Numbered from the stretch's first letter, positions 33,940 to 43,247 are shown. The stretch is DNA of 48,276 nt from Candidatus Krumholzibacteriota bacterium (GCA_024275485.1 JAJRZA010000046.1:1-48276); one strand, 5' to 3'. The notes: generated by a model from the letters alone, not told the origin. Numbers and translations: made by a program.

Positions 33940-34905
33940 ATGAAAAACAATCTCGTCGGAAAGGCTGGTTTTAAAGGCCTGATGACAGCAGGCTTGGTGT
34001 CTCTGGTGGCCATGGTAATCATGGTGCAACCAGTCATGGCCCAAAGCCTGGAAGAGCTGCTGGAGCAGGTTGGCGAAGATTACGCCATCAGCTATTCATC
34101 ACCATTTCTGTATGCCTTCGGGCCGAACCAGAACGCCGGCATGTACCAGACGGCCCACATCCCCTGGGGTGGAATCACCTTAGGGCTCGGCATCAAGGTC
34201 ATGGCGACTCACCTGAACTCGTCGGACCAGACCTTCTCGAAAAATATCGAAAACGTGGATTTGGGAGACTACGACCCCAACTACGCGGGTGAAGTCGGCA
34301 ATATTGTCATGAGTGGGCCCACTATTTTTGGCGATACCGAAACCAATGGTACGGTGACCGGCTATCTGCATGGCATTCCCGTCTTCCAACAGGAAACAAT
34401 CCCCGGTTTGATCGAGACCAACTTTGTTCCCCTGGCCACTCCGGAAGCCTACATCGGCGGAATTTTTGGTTTGAAGGCAACCCTTCGCTATTTTCCCGAA
34501 ATTGATATGAGCGACTATGGCAAAACCGAGTATCTGGGTTACGGTTTGCAGTGGAGTCCCAATGGGGTTCTGCCCGGCATTCCTTTTGATGTGATGGTCG
34601 GTTTCTTTACCCAGGAATTGAAGGTTGGAAGCTTGCTGGAGACCAGCGCCGATACCTACTTCGTGGGTGCCAGCCATGACTTCAGCCTCTTGCGTATTTA
34701 TGGTGGTTTGGCCAAGGACAAGTCGGACATGAAAGTTGCCTACCAGATCGAAGGCGACGGGCCAGATGTCACTTTTTCCATTGATGGCCGGCAGAAACAA
34801 CACATGACCATTGGTGTAGCCCTGAACTTCCTTCTGGGCCTGAATGCAGAAATAAACATGGGCGATATGACCACTTACAGTGCTGGTCTGATGCTCGGCT
34901 TCTAG
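33940..34905 (+). CDS. DUF6588-like exported barrel protein
   Basis: A 321-residue exported protein; GGGAGTGG precedes the ATG. The signal peptide ends in QPVMA. The mature part begins LEELLEQVGEDYAISYSSPFLYAFGPNQNAGMYQTAHIP and later has RYFPEIDMSDYGKTEYLGYGLQWSPNG, which is the pattern of DUF6588-family proteins of FCB bacteria; it ends with AGLMLGF, like an outer-membrane strand. The function is unknown. It is followed 29 bases later by a lipoprotein gene in the same direction, and the two likely share the terminator at 35647. Confidence 0.75.
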   Translation: MKNNLVGKAGFKGLMTAGLVSLVAMVIMVQPVMAQSLEELLEQVGEDYAISYSSPFLYAFGPNQNAGMYQTAHIPWGGITLGLGIKVMATHLNSSDQTFSKNIENVDLGDYDPNYAGEVGNIVMSGPTIFGDTETNGTVTGYLHGIPVFQQETIPGLIETNFVPLATPEAYIGGIFGLKATLRYFPEIDMSDYGKTEYLGYGLQWSPNGVLPGIPFDVMVGFFTQELKVGSLLETSADTYFVGASHDFSLLRIYGGLAKDKSDMKVAYQIEGDGPDVTFSIDGRQKQHMTIGVALNFLLGLNAEINMGDMTTYSAGLMLGF

Positions 34906-34934
34906 TAAATCGGAAAAAACGAAAGGATTACGTC

Positions 34935-35621
34935 ATGAAGATCAACAAAACAATCTACTTGCTGACAGCATTGACCTTGATGCTGGGAGCAGGCCTGTGG
35001 CTGACCGGTTGCGAAAGTGATACGGTGGCCCCCCACGATAATTTGCCGGAGCTGACGCCCGAGGATGTGGCCTATCAGGCAGGAGCCCTGGCAACGGCCT
35101 CCGGTCGTTTCCTGCCCCAACTGGTGGAGTTCTCGGGTACCGATAAAACCGAGTATACCTACACGTTTCCCGCCCAGGGTAGCGATGTAACGGGAACCGT
35201 TCATTTCGATTTCCGCCTTGGTGGAGCCGACGGTAGCAGCGCCGATTTTGACGCAGCCGACTGGGGCCACATGTACACCGGCATCGATTCTCCTCTTTCT
35301 TTTGCCGTTGGCGCCGGTGGCAATGTGGAATTGAAATTCAGCATCCTTGCCGATATCGTCCAGGCAACCCAAACCGCCACCTTACTGGAGGGAAGTGCCG
35401 GAACTTTTGTGGGGGGTGACTATTTGGCGGTCTTTTCTTTCGATGGTGTGGTCATCACCGCTGGGGAAGGCTATCCTTCGGCTGGAATCATCACTTTCAT
35501 CAGTAGCGGACATGTGCTGGTTGTAACCTTCGACGGTGACGAAACCGCCACCATCTCCCTGGACGACGTTCCAACCTGGATCGTCAATCTAAACAGTGGA
35601 GTCCTTGTTGAGGTGAGTTAG
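34935..35621 (+). CDS. lipoprotein of unknown function
   Basis: A 228-residue protein with a lipoprotein signal: LTGC with C26 as the lipidated cysteine. AAAGGA precedes the ATG. After a short linker the sequence is beta-rich (EYTYTFPAQGSDVTGTVHFDFRLGG, IVNLNSGVLVEV) without recognised motifs. It is co-transcribed with the DUF6588-like barrel gene, so it may be an accessory of that protein at the outer membrane. Confidence 0.75.
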   Translation: MKINKTIYLLTALTLMLGAGLWLTGCESDTVAPHDNLPELTPEDVAYQAGALATASGRFLPQLVEFSGTDKTEYTYTFPAQGSDVTGTVHFDFRLGGADGSSADFDAADWGHMYTGIDSPLSFAVGAGGNVELKFSILADIVQATQTATLLEGSAGTFVGGDYLAVFSFDGVVITAGEGYPSAGIITFISSGHVLVVTFDGDETATISLDDVPTWIVNLNSGVLVEVS

Positions 35622-35646
35622 GACTTTTTTGTATTCTTCAAAAAAC

Positions 35647-35677
35647 AAGGCGGAGTCCCTGAGGACTCCGCCTTTCT
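35647..35677 (+). terminator. strong rho-independent terminator
   Basis: AAGGCGGAGTCC (35647-35658), loop CTGA and GGACTCCGCCTT (35663-35674) form a perfect 12-pair stem; T residues follow. It ends the DUF6588/lipoprotein unit. Confidence 0.9.
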
Positions 35678-36027
35678 CCGCTAGTGACCGAACAATCTCA
35701 GACCCGGTTCCTTCCTATCCGGACCGGACCCAACCTTTCGGCTGTGAGTCGCAGGTCCAGTCTGGAGCCTGCGCCCGACACGACTTTGCGCTGCCTTGTA
35801 TTTCAGGACAGACCGTCGGGACCCAGGCCAGTACTCAGTTCGGTGGTTCTCCGCTGCCGCTCCGTCATGCAAAACCCAAGCTCCACCCAGGACCGCTCGT
35901 TCCAGGAAGAGTCTAAACTCACCTTGTCCGCATTATGAAACCACGAAACAAAAAACGCAAGAGAAGATTTTTTGGTGCAGAGTAAGAGGATCTGATTGGT
36001 TGTGCTGTTCTCCCACCCTGCAACTGG
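35678..36027. other. 350-base stretch without a recognisable gene
   Basis: No reading frame on either strand looks coding. The part 35690-35930 is C-rich on the plus strand and has several short inverted repeats. No similarity to RNase P RNA, SRP RNA, tmRNA or a tRNA could be recognised by eye. A 16-codon, very basic open frame (35935-35985) is present but has no ribosome-binding site. A structured RNA or a decayed gene is possible. Confidence 0.5.
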
Positions 36028-37767
36028 TTAATTCAATTTCCCGGTGATGACGGATTTACCACATCTGATTCCCTCAAACTCCACCATAAAGTCGCCTTTT
36101 CCCTGCACAAACCACTGAACTTCGCGGATTCCGAAGGCGCTGATGTAAGTACCGATTCGCCAGGGTCGATGTTCCACGGCATCAACTTCATCAAAAAATT
36201 CATTCTTCAGCACACCGCCGGACAGCACGGTGAGATTGTCCCCTTCAAGGGTGAACAAATCCTCCCGAACCAATTTTTTCTCCCTGGCTCTGGTCGATAA
36301 GGTTGGCAGCGCTCCGCTGTTGATGGCCCTGGCGCGCACCCTGAAAACATTCCCGCCCAGACCCTTTACCTCGATGATTTCAACTTCAACCCTGGGCAAC
36401 TGGCTGGCCGTCCAAATCACAAACATGGCGTTGCGGTGCAGCATATCCGGCAGCATCCAACCGGGGCTGCTGCGCACGCTGAATTCCCGCCAGCCGCCAA
36501 TCTCAATCTCACCATAAGTGGGATGATCGAAGGGATGCCACTCGGTGAACATTTCTCCCATCATGAGGTGATCGTTGAATTTTTGTCGTTCCACTAATTT
36601 GGGCCGACGCGACCACAGATTCCCGTCCTTGCCGTTGGTCTCTTCGCGATAGCCGCGGTAGGCCGCCTGGGCGCTCATGTACAGCTCACCCACGTAGGCG
36701 TAGGAGCCGAAGATCTGGTACAGGAACTCATCGAAATCACCATAGGTGGTGTAAAGGTCGCTCATGCTGACGAGGTAACGATAGCCGGGAACCGTGCGTT
36801 CGCCTTCGCGTCCGAGGTAGTCGAAGACGGCCAGGTCGGCATCCGGCAGGGGCGGCGATAGTTTGCTGCCCGGACCCCTCAGGAACATGCCGCCGTAGTT
36901 GTGAAAAGCGAATCCGAAGGCAATATTCTGGTGCTGCAAAAGGAAGTCGCCCACGGCTCGCGTATTGGTGGCGCTAAAGGGGAAATCACCACTGCCGCCC
37001 TGCACAAACCGCGGCTGCCACTGGTATCCCCAGTTGCGGTTCATGTCCAGATAGCCGGCCCCGTCTTCATTGATTCTGCCATCGCCATCGTCATCAATAC
37101 CTTCCAGATACAGGCGGGTCCATTCACCCTTTTCACCCGGTTTGATGCGCACCATCACCCGGGGATCGTCGGGATGGGATTTCCATCGGCCGTGAGGATC
37201 GCGAATGCGCATTTGCAGGATGCGTCCATCGCCGTCCAGGTCGTTGGGAGGGTCTTCATCGAACAGACCGTCCCCGTCGTCGTCGTAGGGTATGCGGGCT
37301 GAACGCCCGAGGTTGTAGCTGTTTGGATCGGTGAAGAAACGGGCACGGCTGTCCACATTCACGGTGGGGATGATGTAGAAGGAGGCGAGATCCAGCAACT
37401 CCGTGATGCGATCCCATTGGCCGTATTTGGTCAGCAGGGTCCAGGCCGTATACAGGCAAACCTCCGTAGCCTGGATTTCGTTGCCGTGGATGGCGCCGTC
37501 CACGTACATGGCAGGTTTGGTTTCGGCTTTCCCGGTTATTTCGTTGGTCACGGTCAAGCACCAGATGTCTCGGCCTTCGGCGCTTTTTCCCAGAGACTCC
37601 AATTCGGTAAGATCGGGCCAGGCTTTGTGCATTTCTTTCAGGGCCTTGGTGACCATGTCCTGGTCATAATAATGGTCCCAGGTCAGGTCCGGCTGGTCGG
37701 CCAGACTGTGGCTCGAAAGACAACTCAACAGGGTCAAAACGACAATCAACACACCCAGGTTTTTCAT
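36028..37767 (-). CDS. M14-family zinc carboxypeptidase with calcium-loop insertions
   Basis: A 579-residue exported protein (signal peptide ending in SHSLA). All M14 residues are visible: zinc ligands H94 and E97 in HGNE, H289 in FHNYGG, substrate-binding NVD/R (139-141) and NRNW (243-246), and E361 (VGELY) as likely catalytic glutamate. Between the ligands are EF-hand-like loops DDDGDGLFDED, DLDGDGR (161-182) and DDDGDGRINEDG (225-236) that should bind calcium. The C-terminal 130 residues form an extra beta domain. It should trim peptides in the periplasm or outside. Its ATG overlaps the stop of the upstream paralogue (TAATG), so the two are translated together. Confidence 0.92.
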   Translation of the reverse strand: MKNLGVLIVVLTLLSCLSSHSLADQPDLTWDHYYDQDMVTKALKEMHKAWPDLTELESLGKSAEGRDIWCLTVTNEITGKAETKPAMYVDGAIHGNEIQATEVCLYTAWTLLTKYGQWDRITELLDLASFYIIPTVNVDSRARFFTDPNSYNLGRSARIPYDDDGDGLFDEDPPNDLDGDGRILQMRIRDPHGRWKSHPDDPRVMVRIKPGEKGEWTRLYLEGIDDDGDGRINEDGAGYLDMNRNWGYQWQPRFVQGGSGDFPFSATNTRAVGDFLLQHQNIAFGFAFHNYGGMFLRGPGSKLSPPLPDADLAVFDYLGREGERTVPGYRYLVSMSDLYTTYGDFDEFLYQIFGSYAYVGELYMSAQAAYRGYREETNGKDGNLWSRRPKLVERQKFNDHLMMGEMFTEWHPFDHPTYGEIEIGGWREFSVRSSPGWMLPDMLHRNAMFVIWTASQLPRVEVEIIEVKGLGGNVFRVRARAINSGALPTLSTRAREKKLVREDLFTLEGDNLTVLSGGVLKNEFFDEVDAVEHRPWRIGTYISAFGIREVQWFVQGKGDFMVEFEGIRCGKSVITGKLN

Positions 37768-39656
37768 TATCGACCTTCCTTGGCGGCGACCGTCAATTGT
37801 TTGGTGATTTTACCCAGCGAGGGTGCTTCGGCGGTAATGTTGATTTCATTGCCGACGGCAACTCGTACCAACCAGCGAACTTTAACGCTGCCGTGGGCAG
37901 GCAGCTGATCCACAATGGTGCGGGCACGGCCTTCAAGAATTTCCGCGCCCTCGATATTCACCACCAGGGGGGGAACCCTCGAGGTGCGCAATCCTTGGCC
38001 AATGGGGTAGGGAATCGGGCCATCGTTGTTCAACCAAACCGTCAATTCATACACATCGGTGCCCCGGGAAGCTAAATTGACCTGGCCAAAATGCATCACC
38101 GGCAACCAGGAGGGCAAGGTCGAAAGAAATTGAACCGGGGTGGCCAGAAGCGAGTCCACCAGGGCTGCCGGAGGAGTTGTAGCGGCGAAAGGGGCTTCTC
38201 CGCCAACCAGAACCGTTTCTCCGGACGGGAGCTGGGTCTTTTGCCAGGTGAGCAGTCCGGCCCAATCACCGAGCTGATGGTTGTTGCTCGTTTGTTCCGT
38301 GTACTGCAACAGGGCTTCTTGTTTGTCGGAGATGGCGTCTTGGCCCTCGTCGTCAGCGTTGGATTCCGGATCACTTGATTGGTCAGGATTGTTCTCAGGG
38401 TTTTCATCCGATGTGGTTGAGTCCTCGTCAGCCACCTTGGGTAGGGACCAAAAATCCAAGGCAAAAGAAGGTACGCCGAATTGAAAATATCCCCATTCTT
38501 CAGCCGACCCGACGGATGATTTTGGCGAAGGCAGGCGCTCGCCGGTCAAGCCGCTTTCTTCGAGGAGTTCCAGGTATTGTTTGCTGATGGCTGACCACCA
38601 GGCGTGATCGGCGGGATCCATTTTGGTGGCCGGGTCTTCTTCCAGAAGGCCCAGGACTTGACCGTAGGTGAGCTTGTAAAACCCGTAGTTCTCGCGGAGC
38701 ACCGTTTTGAGTTGATCCAAAGTCAGGCTCTGTCCAGCCTTGATATTCCATTCTTCAGCCCGGCTGTCGGGGACGGTGTATTTTCCGTCTTTCCCCCTCT
38801 CTTCCACATCGGGCATCTGGCGCAGGTTGTTGACCTGGTCCAGAACCAGGACCATGGCAATTTGCGGATGGCTGAAGGCAAATTCCAAAATGTCCCTGGT
38901 CTCGGGCTGGTCGGCGGCCCAGTGGCCTCCTTCGTTGGTCCAGTGTTCAAATCGGTGGGGAAAGTTGCGGCCGGGATTCACGCCGCCTGGACCGTCTTCG
39001 TTGAACAGGCCGTCGCGGTCGTTGTCGTGGCCTTCGGTTTTCCTGCTGTAAAGACCTCGTTGGCCCCGGGCCGTTTCTGCTTTAACGGCCAGCAGGGGGT
39101 GTTCTTCACTGATGATCCATTGGCCGGCCGGATCGGGCACCAGCATGGTGGTGATCAGGCCGTCTCCATTCAAATCTTCAGTCGGGTCCTCCGAAAAAGA
39201 TCCGTCCCGATCTTCATCCACCGCGGTTCCGTTGAGGCCACCCGATTGCTGCACTTTGCCAAAAAAGGACGCCACTCCATCGGGATTGGCCATGGGGATG
39301 ATATGCCAGCGCACGGTTTCCGCCGGGCTGGAACCTTCGGCATTGAGAATCTCACCAATCAGTTTCAGGGCTGCTTCGGTCCCCAACGGAGCCATTCCGC
39401 TCAGGTTGCCAATGACCAAAACGGCGGGCCGGTCGTGGGATTCTACCGGATGAATGGTCAGCATTTGAAGTTTGGTTCCGGAGGGAGATTGGCCAATGCT
39501 TTCCAGGGCGGTGCGCTTGTTCTTGCTAAAGCCCTTGAGACGTTGTTCAACATCCTTGGCCGAGTGCCACCGGTAGCCGGTGTCTGCTTGAGCGGTCAGG
39601 GGTGAAATCATGAGCATCAGAAGAACATACAAAACCGGGAATTTCCGGAGAACCAT
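37767..39656 (-). CDS. M14-like pseudopeptidase (zinc ligands lost)
   Basis: A 629-residue exported protein from the ATG at 39656 (GAGGTG upstream; a TTG at 39668 is less likely). It aligns with the neighbouring carboxypeptidase (PAVLVIGNLSGMAPLGTE versus PAMYVDGAIHGNEIQATE): the HxxE ligands are S86 and A89, and the third ligand histidine is an aspartate (LVLDQV). The calcium loops are retained (DEDRDGSFSEDP, DLNGDGL, DNDRDGLFNEDG). An acidic low-complexity linker (about 425-465) and a C-terminal beta domain follow. It cannot bind zinc in the normal way, so a binding or regulatory role is likely. It is first in the two-gene operon. Confidence 0.85.
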   Translation of the reverse strand: MVLRKFPVLYVLLMLMISPLTAQADTGYRWHSAKDVEQRLKGFSKNKRTALESIGQSPSGTKLQMLTIHPVESHDRPAVLVIGNLSGMAPLGTEAALKLIGEILNAEGSSPAETVRWHIIPMANPDGVASFFGKVQQSGGLNGTAVDEDRDGSFSEDPTEDLNGDGLITTMLVPDPAGQWIISEEHPLLAVKAETARGQRGLYSRKTEGHDNDRDGLFNEDGPGGVNPGRNFPHRFEHWTNEGGHWAADQPETRDILEFAFSHPQIAMVLVLDQVNNLRQMPDVEERGKDGKYTVPDSRAEEWNIKAGQSLTLDQLKTVLRENYGFYKLTYGQVLGLLEEDPATKMDPADHAWWSAISKQYLELLEESGLTGERLPSPKSSVGSAEEWGYFQFGVPSFALDFWSLPKVADEDSTTSDENPENNPDQSSDPESNADDEGQDAISDKQEALLQYTEQTSNNHQLGDWAGLLTWQKTQLPSGETVLVGGEAPFAATTPPAALVDSLLATPVQFLSTLPSWLPVMHFGQVNLASRGTDVYELTVWLNNDGPIPYPIGQGLRTSRVPPLVVNIEGAEILEGRARTIVDQLPAHGSVKVRWLVRVAVGNEINITAEAPSLGKITKQLTVAAKEGR

Positions 39657-39707
39657 GCGGCACCTCAAAAAAAGGAAGGGGGAGAAGGCCGGAGATATTG
39701 TTCAGAG

Positions 39708-39736
39708 AGTATACCCCGGCCTCACCGGGCGGGCAA
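39708..39736 (-). promoter_or_regulatory. candidate promoter for the paired M14 genes
   Basis: On the minus strand TTGCCC (39736-39731), a 17-base spacer and TATACT (39713-39708), about 50 bases before the ATG at 39656. An imperfect hairpin, TGTGG-TCGGGT...ACCCGA-CTCCACA (39741-39774), lies just upstream and could be an operator. Confidence 0.55.
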
Positions 39737-39809
39737 GACCTGTGGTCGGGTCCGGGATTGAACCCGACTCCACAAGTTCAAGGGCTACGGCCCATCACCA
39801 AGGACAAAC

Positions 39810-39839
39810 GAAGAGGCCGGTTTGGCATCCGGCCTCTTC
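39810..39839 (-). terminator. terminator of the chemoreceptor operon
   Basis: An 11-pair perfect stem (GAAGAGGCCGG at 39810-39820 with CCGGCCTCTTC at 39829-39839) and an 8-base loop lie 55 bases after the chemoreceptor stop; on the minus strand it is followed by GTTTG. The T run is short. Confidence 0.6.
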
Positions 39840-39894
39840 TGGGGTTTGGCAAGTCGGGCGTACAGCATAACGCCCAGGGGAAAATTCGACTATC

Positions 39895-41490
39895 CTAGAA
39901 ATCGTCCTCCGTGAGTGGAATCACCTGCTCGGGCCCACCAACCGGAACTTTGGCCGCCATTGGCGGTGAATAGGTATCTGTTTGCATGGAGTAGTTTACT
40001 ACCGGTGGAACGATATTCGCCACCTGCACCTCATCCTGCAAGGAATAATATTCGGATTGAACGTTAAGGGATCCACCGTTGATGATGACCTGCAACTGTG
40101 AAACTATTCGGTTCAAATCGCCTGACAACGAGAACATTTCCCGACTGGCAGAGGCCGACTGCTCGGCGCTTGCGCTGTTGGTCTGCGTTACGGTGTCGAT
40201 CTGCGTGATGGCGGAGTTGATTTGGGAAATTCCCAGTGACTGCTCCGCAGCGGCGGAGGTCATTTCCCCCACCAGGCTGGCCGCACTCTGCACCCGGGTG
40301 CTGATTTCACCCAGGATGTCGCTGACTTCCTTGGCCATGTTCACGCCGTTGTCGGCGTTGGTCTGACTTTGGTCAATCAGGTTGCTGGTGTTTTGAGCCG
40401 CCTCGGCACTGCGCTGGGCCAGGTTGCGGACCTCTTCGGCCACCACGGCAAATCCCTTGCCCGCATCCCCTGCACGGGCCGCCTCGACGGCGGCGTTCAG
40501 GGCCAGCAGGTTGGTCTGGAATGCGATTTCATCGATGGTTTTGATGATCTTGGAGGTTTCATCGCTGCTGGCCTTGATTTTTTCAATGGCCTGGGTCATG
40601 CGTCCCATGGCGTCCTTGCCTTTTTCAGCAGCTTCCTGGGCCGTGTTGGTCTCACGGCAGGCCTCTTCGGCGTTCTCGCTGTTTTGTTTGGTTTGTGCAG
40701 CCAGCTCTTCAAGGGAAGCGGAGGTCTGCTCCAGTGCCGAAGCCTGATCGGCCGTGCCTTGGCTGAGGGTCTCACTCGAGGTGGAAACCTGTTTCGAGGC
40801 ACGCGAGACATCGGAACTGCTTGAGCTCAGTCCAGTCATCACATCGCCAATGGGCTTGGTGATGATTCGCCTCAACAGAAGCCAAGTCAACCCGGCCAGC
40901 AGAACCAAACCGGAAATGCTGATGATGGCGGACCAGAGAACCATTGCCCGGGAAGCTTTCTCTTGTTCCATAGCGGCATCGATGAGCATGGCGTCGATGT
41001 TCGATTTAACCCCGTCATAGATTCGGGCCGAACGCTCGTGGGACAAACCAACTACCAAGGACCCGATGTCTTCACCATCAAAGGTGATTGGGTGGGAGAT
41101 AGACTCCACACTTGATTGCTCCGAAGAGTATTCCTCAGTCAAGGCACTGCCATCAGAACCATAAAAATTGACGAATACAAAATCGGTGTCTTTCATGATG
41201 ATCTCAGCCAGGGTGACCAGGGCTTCGAAATCATAACCCACGATATAGGAAGCCGCGACTTCGGTCAGCAAGGCTGCCGTGCCAGCTTCTTTGCTCAGGA
41301 GTTCATTCTCCAGGACTTGTTTTTCTTCTTCCTGGATTTTCCTCATCAGCTTGACGAAACCATCAGCCTGAGTGGTCTGACTATTCCGACTTTGAATGAG
41401 GGAGAAAGCTCCCGACCCGGTCTGGATAACCATTATCGCCAAAGTAGTGGCCACCAGAAATTTTGCTGTAACACCCGACTTGCTTAACAT
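39895..41490 (-). CDS. methyl-accepting chemotaxis protein
   Basis: A 531-residue chemoreceptor; AAAGGGG precedes the ATG. Two membrane segments (about 10-30 and 184-207) enclose a periplasmic domain of about 150 residues with no recognised fold. A signalling region follows, with the highly conserved hairpin [40 protein letters not shown] and flanking methylation-type helices. The C-terminus ends in PLTEDDF; there is no clear CheR-binding NWETF pentapeptide. The gene starts 18 bases after a PhnD-like periplasmic binding protein gene, so that protein may be the ligand carrier for this receptor. No che genes are in the window. Confidence 0.92.
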   Translation of the reverse strand: MLSKSGVTAKFLVATTLAIMVIQTGSGAFSLIQSRNSQTTQADGFVKLMRKIQEEEKQVLENELLSKEAGTAALLTEVAASYIVGYDFEALVTLAEIIMKDTDFVFVNFYGSDGSALTEEYSSEQSSVESISHPITFDGEDIGSLVVGLSHERSARIYDGVKSNIDAMLIDAAMEQEKASRAMVLWSAIISISGLVLLAGLTWLLLRRIITKPIGDVMTGLSSSSSDVSRASKQVSTSSETLSQGTADQASALEQTSASLEELAAQTKQNSENAEEACRETNTAQEAAEKGKDAMGRMTQAIEKIKASSDETSKIIKTIDEIAFQTNLLALNAAVEAARAGDAGKGFAVVAEEVRNLAQRSAEAAQNTSNLIDQSQTNADNGVNMAKEVSDILGEISTRVQSAASLVGEMTSAAAEQSLGISQINSAITQIDTVTQTNSASAEQSASASREMFSLSGDLNRIVSQLQVIINGGSLNVQSEYYSLQDEVQVANIVPPVVNYSMQTDTYSPPMAAKVPVGGPEQVIPLTEDDF

Positions 41491-41508
41491 TTTGGACCCC
41501 TTTTTCGA

Positions 41509-42399
41509 TTACTGAACTACAGCGAAGGCACCGTACTTGATGGTGGTCAGGCATTCCCGCACCGGGGCATAGTCGGCGGGAGCTTCCCAGCCAACGATTT
41601 TCGCCTTGGTGGCTGCAGGACTGTTCTTGTCCAGGGCCTTCAGAGCCGAGGCCATCTTCTGGGCCGTGGCGGCATCAGTCTGGCTGCAAGCGGCCATGGG
41701 CCATTCTGGATACAATTGTGTGGAGTGAATAAACGGGAAATCATCCTGCACCTGATTGATGATGCGGAAATCGGACAGGTTGATTGTTCCTTCATCGGCC
41801 ATGCGCTCAAGTGTATCGCTGCGCACAGTCCCGACATCACAGGCACCGTTTTTCACGGCCAGGACGACGTTGTCGTGCTTGTTGCCGAATAGGAATTCCG
41901 AGCAATCTTTTTCAGGATCGATGCCATGGTCCAACAGCAGCCGCCAGGCCATGTGGGCCCATCCAAAGGAAGATTTTTTCACAGCCATGAATTTTTTGCC
42001 GGCGATGTCGGCGATGGTCTGAATGGGGCTGTCGTTGCGAACCAGCACCACGCCACCAAATGTACTGAGAGCATGACCTTTGCGGCTGTTGATCAAAGTG
42101 GAGACGGCCTTGACGCCGTATTTTTTCTCCAGCACAACATAGAAGGCGCTGTTGGCCAGCACGAAATCAACCTTGCCGCCGGTGACCGCAGGTTCAACAG
42201 CTTCAAACTTCAGGGGTATAATGGTCACTTTAGTGCCCATTTGGTCAGTCAGGTATTTACCCAGGGGTCCCCATTTTTGCATGCATTTTGGGGCACCTCG
42301 TTTGGCCAGGACGCCGACTTTTACCTCGGCAAAGGCGCTGTGTGGAATTATCATGGCAACCAAGGCCACCAACAACAGTGTGATTGTGAATTTTCTCAT
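41509..42399 (-). CDS. PhnD-like periplasmic substrate-binding protein
   Basis: A 296-residue exported protein. The ATG at 42399 is chosen (GGGAGAAG upstream, signal peptide ending in HSAFA). VKVGVLAKRGAPKCMQKWGPLGKYL, PLKFEAVEPAVTGGKVDFVLANSAFYVVL and GKKFMAVKKSSFGWAHMAW are typical of the PhnD / phosphite-binding family of ABC solute-binding proteins. No permease or ATPase gene is nearby; instead a chemoreceptor gene follows directly. Binding proteins of this family without a transporter often serve sensor proteins. The ligand is not predictable. Confidence 0.9.
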   Translation of the reverse strand: MRKFTITLLLVALVAMIIPHSAFAEVKVGVLAKRGAPKCMQKWGPLGKYLTDQMGTKVTIIPLKFEAVEPAVTGGKVDFVLANSAFYVVLEKKYGVKAVSTLINSRKGHALSTFGGVVLVRNDSPIQTIADIAGKKFMAVKKSSFGWAHMAWRLLLDHGIDPEKDCSEFLFGNKHDNVVLAVKNGACDVGTVRSDTLERMADEGTINLSDFRIINQVQDDFPFIHSTQLYPEWPMAACSQTDAATAQKMASALKALDKNSPAATKAKIVGWEAPADYAPVRECLTTIKYGAFAVVQ

Positions 42400-42543
42400 T
42401 ACTTCTTCTCCCTTGTACACCTAGTTATTGGGTGATTTGACCGTAGTATGATCCATTGACACACCCGACTAGCCAGTTCTTCGGGGATAAATGGATAACC
42501 TTTAGTGATTTCCTAGGATATAAACCGACAGTCTTGGATTGAA

Positions 42544-42572
42544 TTGATTTGCGGGCCAACCGGTACTATGAT
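42544..42572 (+). promoter_or_regulatory. sigma70-type promoter for the outer-membrane protein gene
   Basis: TTGATT (42544-42549), a 17-base spacer and TATGAT (42567-42572), giving a leader of about 33 bases before the TTG start at 42612. Confidence 0.7.
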
Positions 42573-42611
42573 CAATGGTAGGTTTTCGACTATTCCTCAC
42601 AGGAGCAAATA

Positions 42612-43247
42612 TTGCTGAAATCAAAAATTCATCTTTTGGGAGCCTTGGCCCTGATTCTGGCCAATGGCTTGGCTTTGGCGGGGGAGAAACCGTCCAGCCA
42701 GGTTATTATCGAGGTGGGAGTGGCTGTTCCGTACGGAAATCTGGGTGCCGACTTTGAACGCACTCGCCTTGGTTTGAGTGCCACCAATGGTCTGGAAATC
42801 GGTTTTGGTTACCGGATTCCACTCTCGGAAACGGTGACCATTGCACCGACCTTCCTCTTTCTGGATTATGGAAATTATGAAGGTTTTGATGAGACGGTGA
42901 CCGATTTTCGCATTGAGTCCTCATCTTATCGCTATGGTGTGGAGTTGATGGTGATGAAGCCCGGCACCTTCAATATGCCCCGCCCCTTTCTGGGAATTGG
43001 AGCCGGATTGTATCGAAACCGCGTCACAGGCTTCATTCAGGACTTCTTCAAGGCCGTGGACCAATCGGTCAACACCATGGGTTATTCATTGCGCGCAGGG
43101 GTGCAGATCATCGGCCTGGAATTCAGCGTCATCTACAATATCAATCGATTCAACACCTGGCAGTTTCACCAATCCGATTATTCAGAACGATACAATTGGG
43201 ACAACATCAGCTTCCGGGCCGGTTGGTTGATTCCCTTCGGCGATTAA
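42612..43247 (+). CDS. outer-membrane beta-barrel protein
   Basis: A 211-residue protein that starts at TTG (42612): AGGAG at 42601-42605 is six bases upstream and no ATG gives a complete signal peptide (MLKSKIHLLGALALILANGLALA). The mature part alternates in barrel strands (EIGFGYRIPLSETVTIAPTF, GYSLRAGVQIIGLEFSVIYN) and ends with ISFRAGWLIPFGD. It resembles porin/OmpW-like small barrels; the function is unknown. It has its own promoter and terminator and is monocistronic. Confidence 0.75.
   Translation: MLKSKIHLLGALALILANGLALAGEKPSSQVIIEVGVAVPYGNLGADFERTRLGLSATNGLEIGFGYRIPLSETVTIAPTFLFLDYGNYEGFDETVTDFRIESSSYRYGVELMVMKPGTFNMPRPFLGIGAGLYRNRVTGFIQDFFKAVDQSVNTMGYSLRAGVQIIGLEFSVIYNINRFNTWQFHQSDYSERYNWDNISFRAGWLIPFGD

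Noticed and set aside
35690-35930. Possible RNase P, SRP or tmRNA gene
   Set aside because: No conserved core of any of these RNAs could be found on either strand; kept only as an unexplained stretch.
35935-35985. A 16-codon, strongly basic open frame (MKPRNKKRKRR...)
   Set aside because: No ribosome-binding site and too short to judge; could be chance in an A-rich region.
39741-39776. A tRNA T-arm-like sequence (GGTTCAATCCC on the minus strand)
   Set aside because: No acceptor or anticodon stem can be formed around it; it is better explained as part of an imperfect hairpin.
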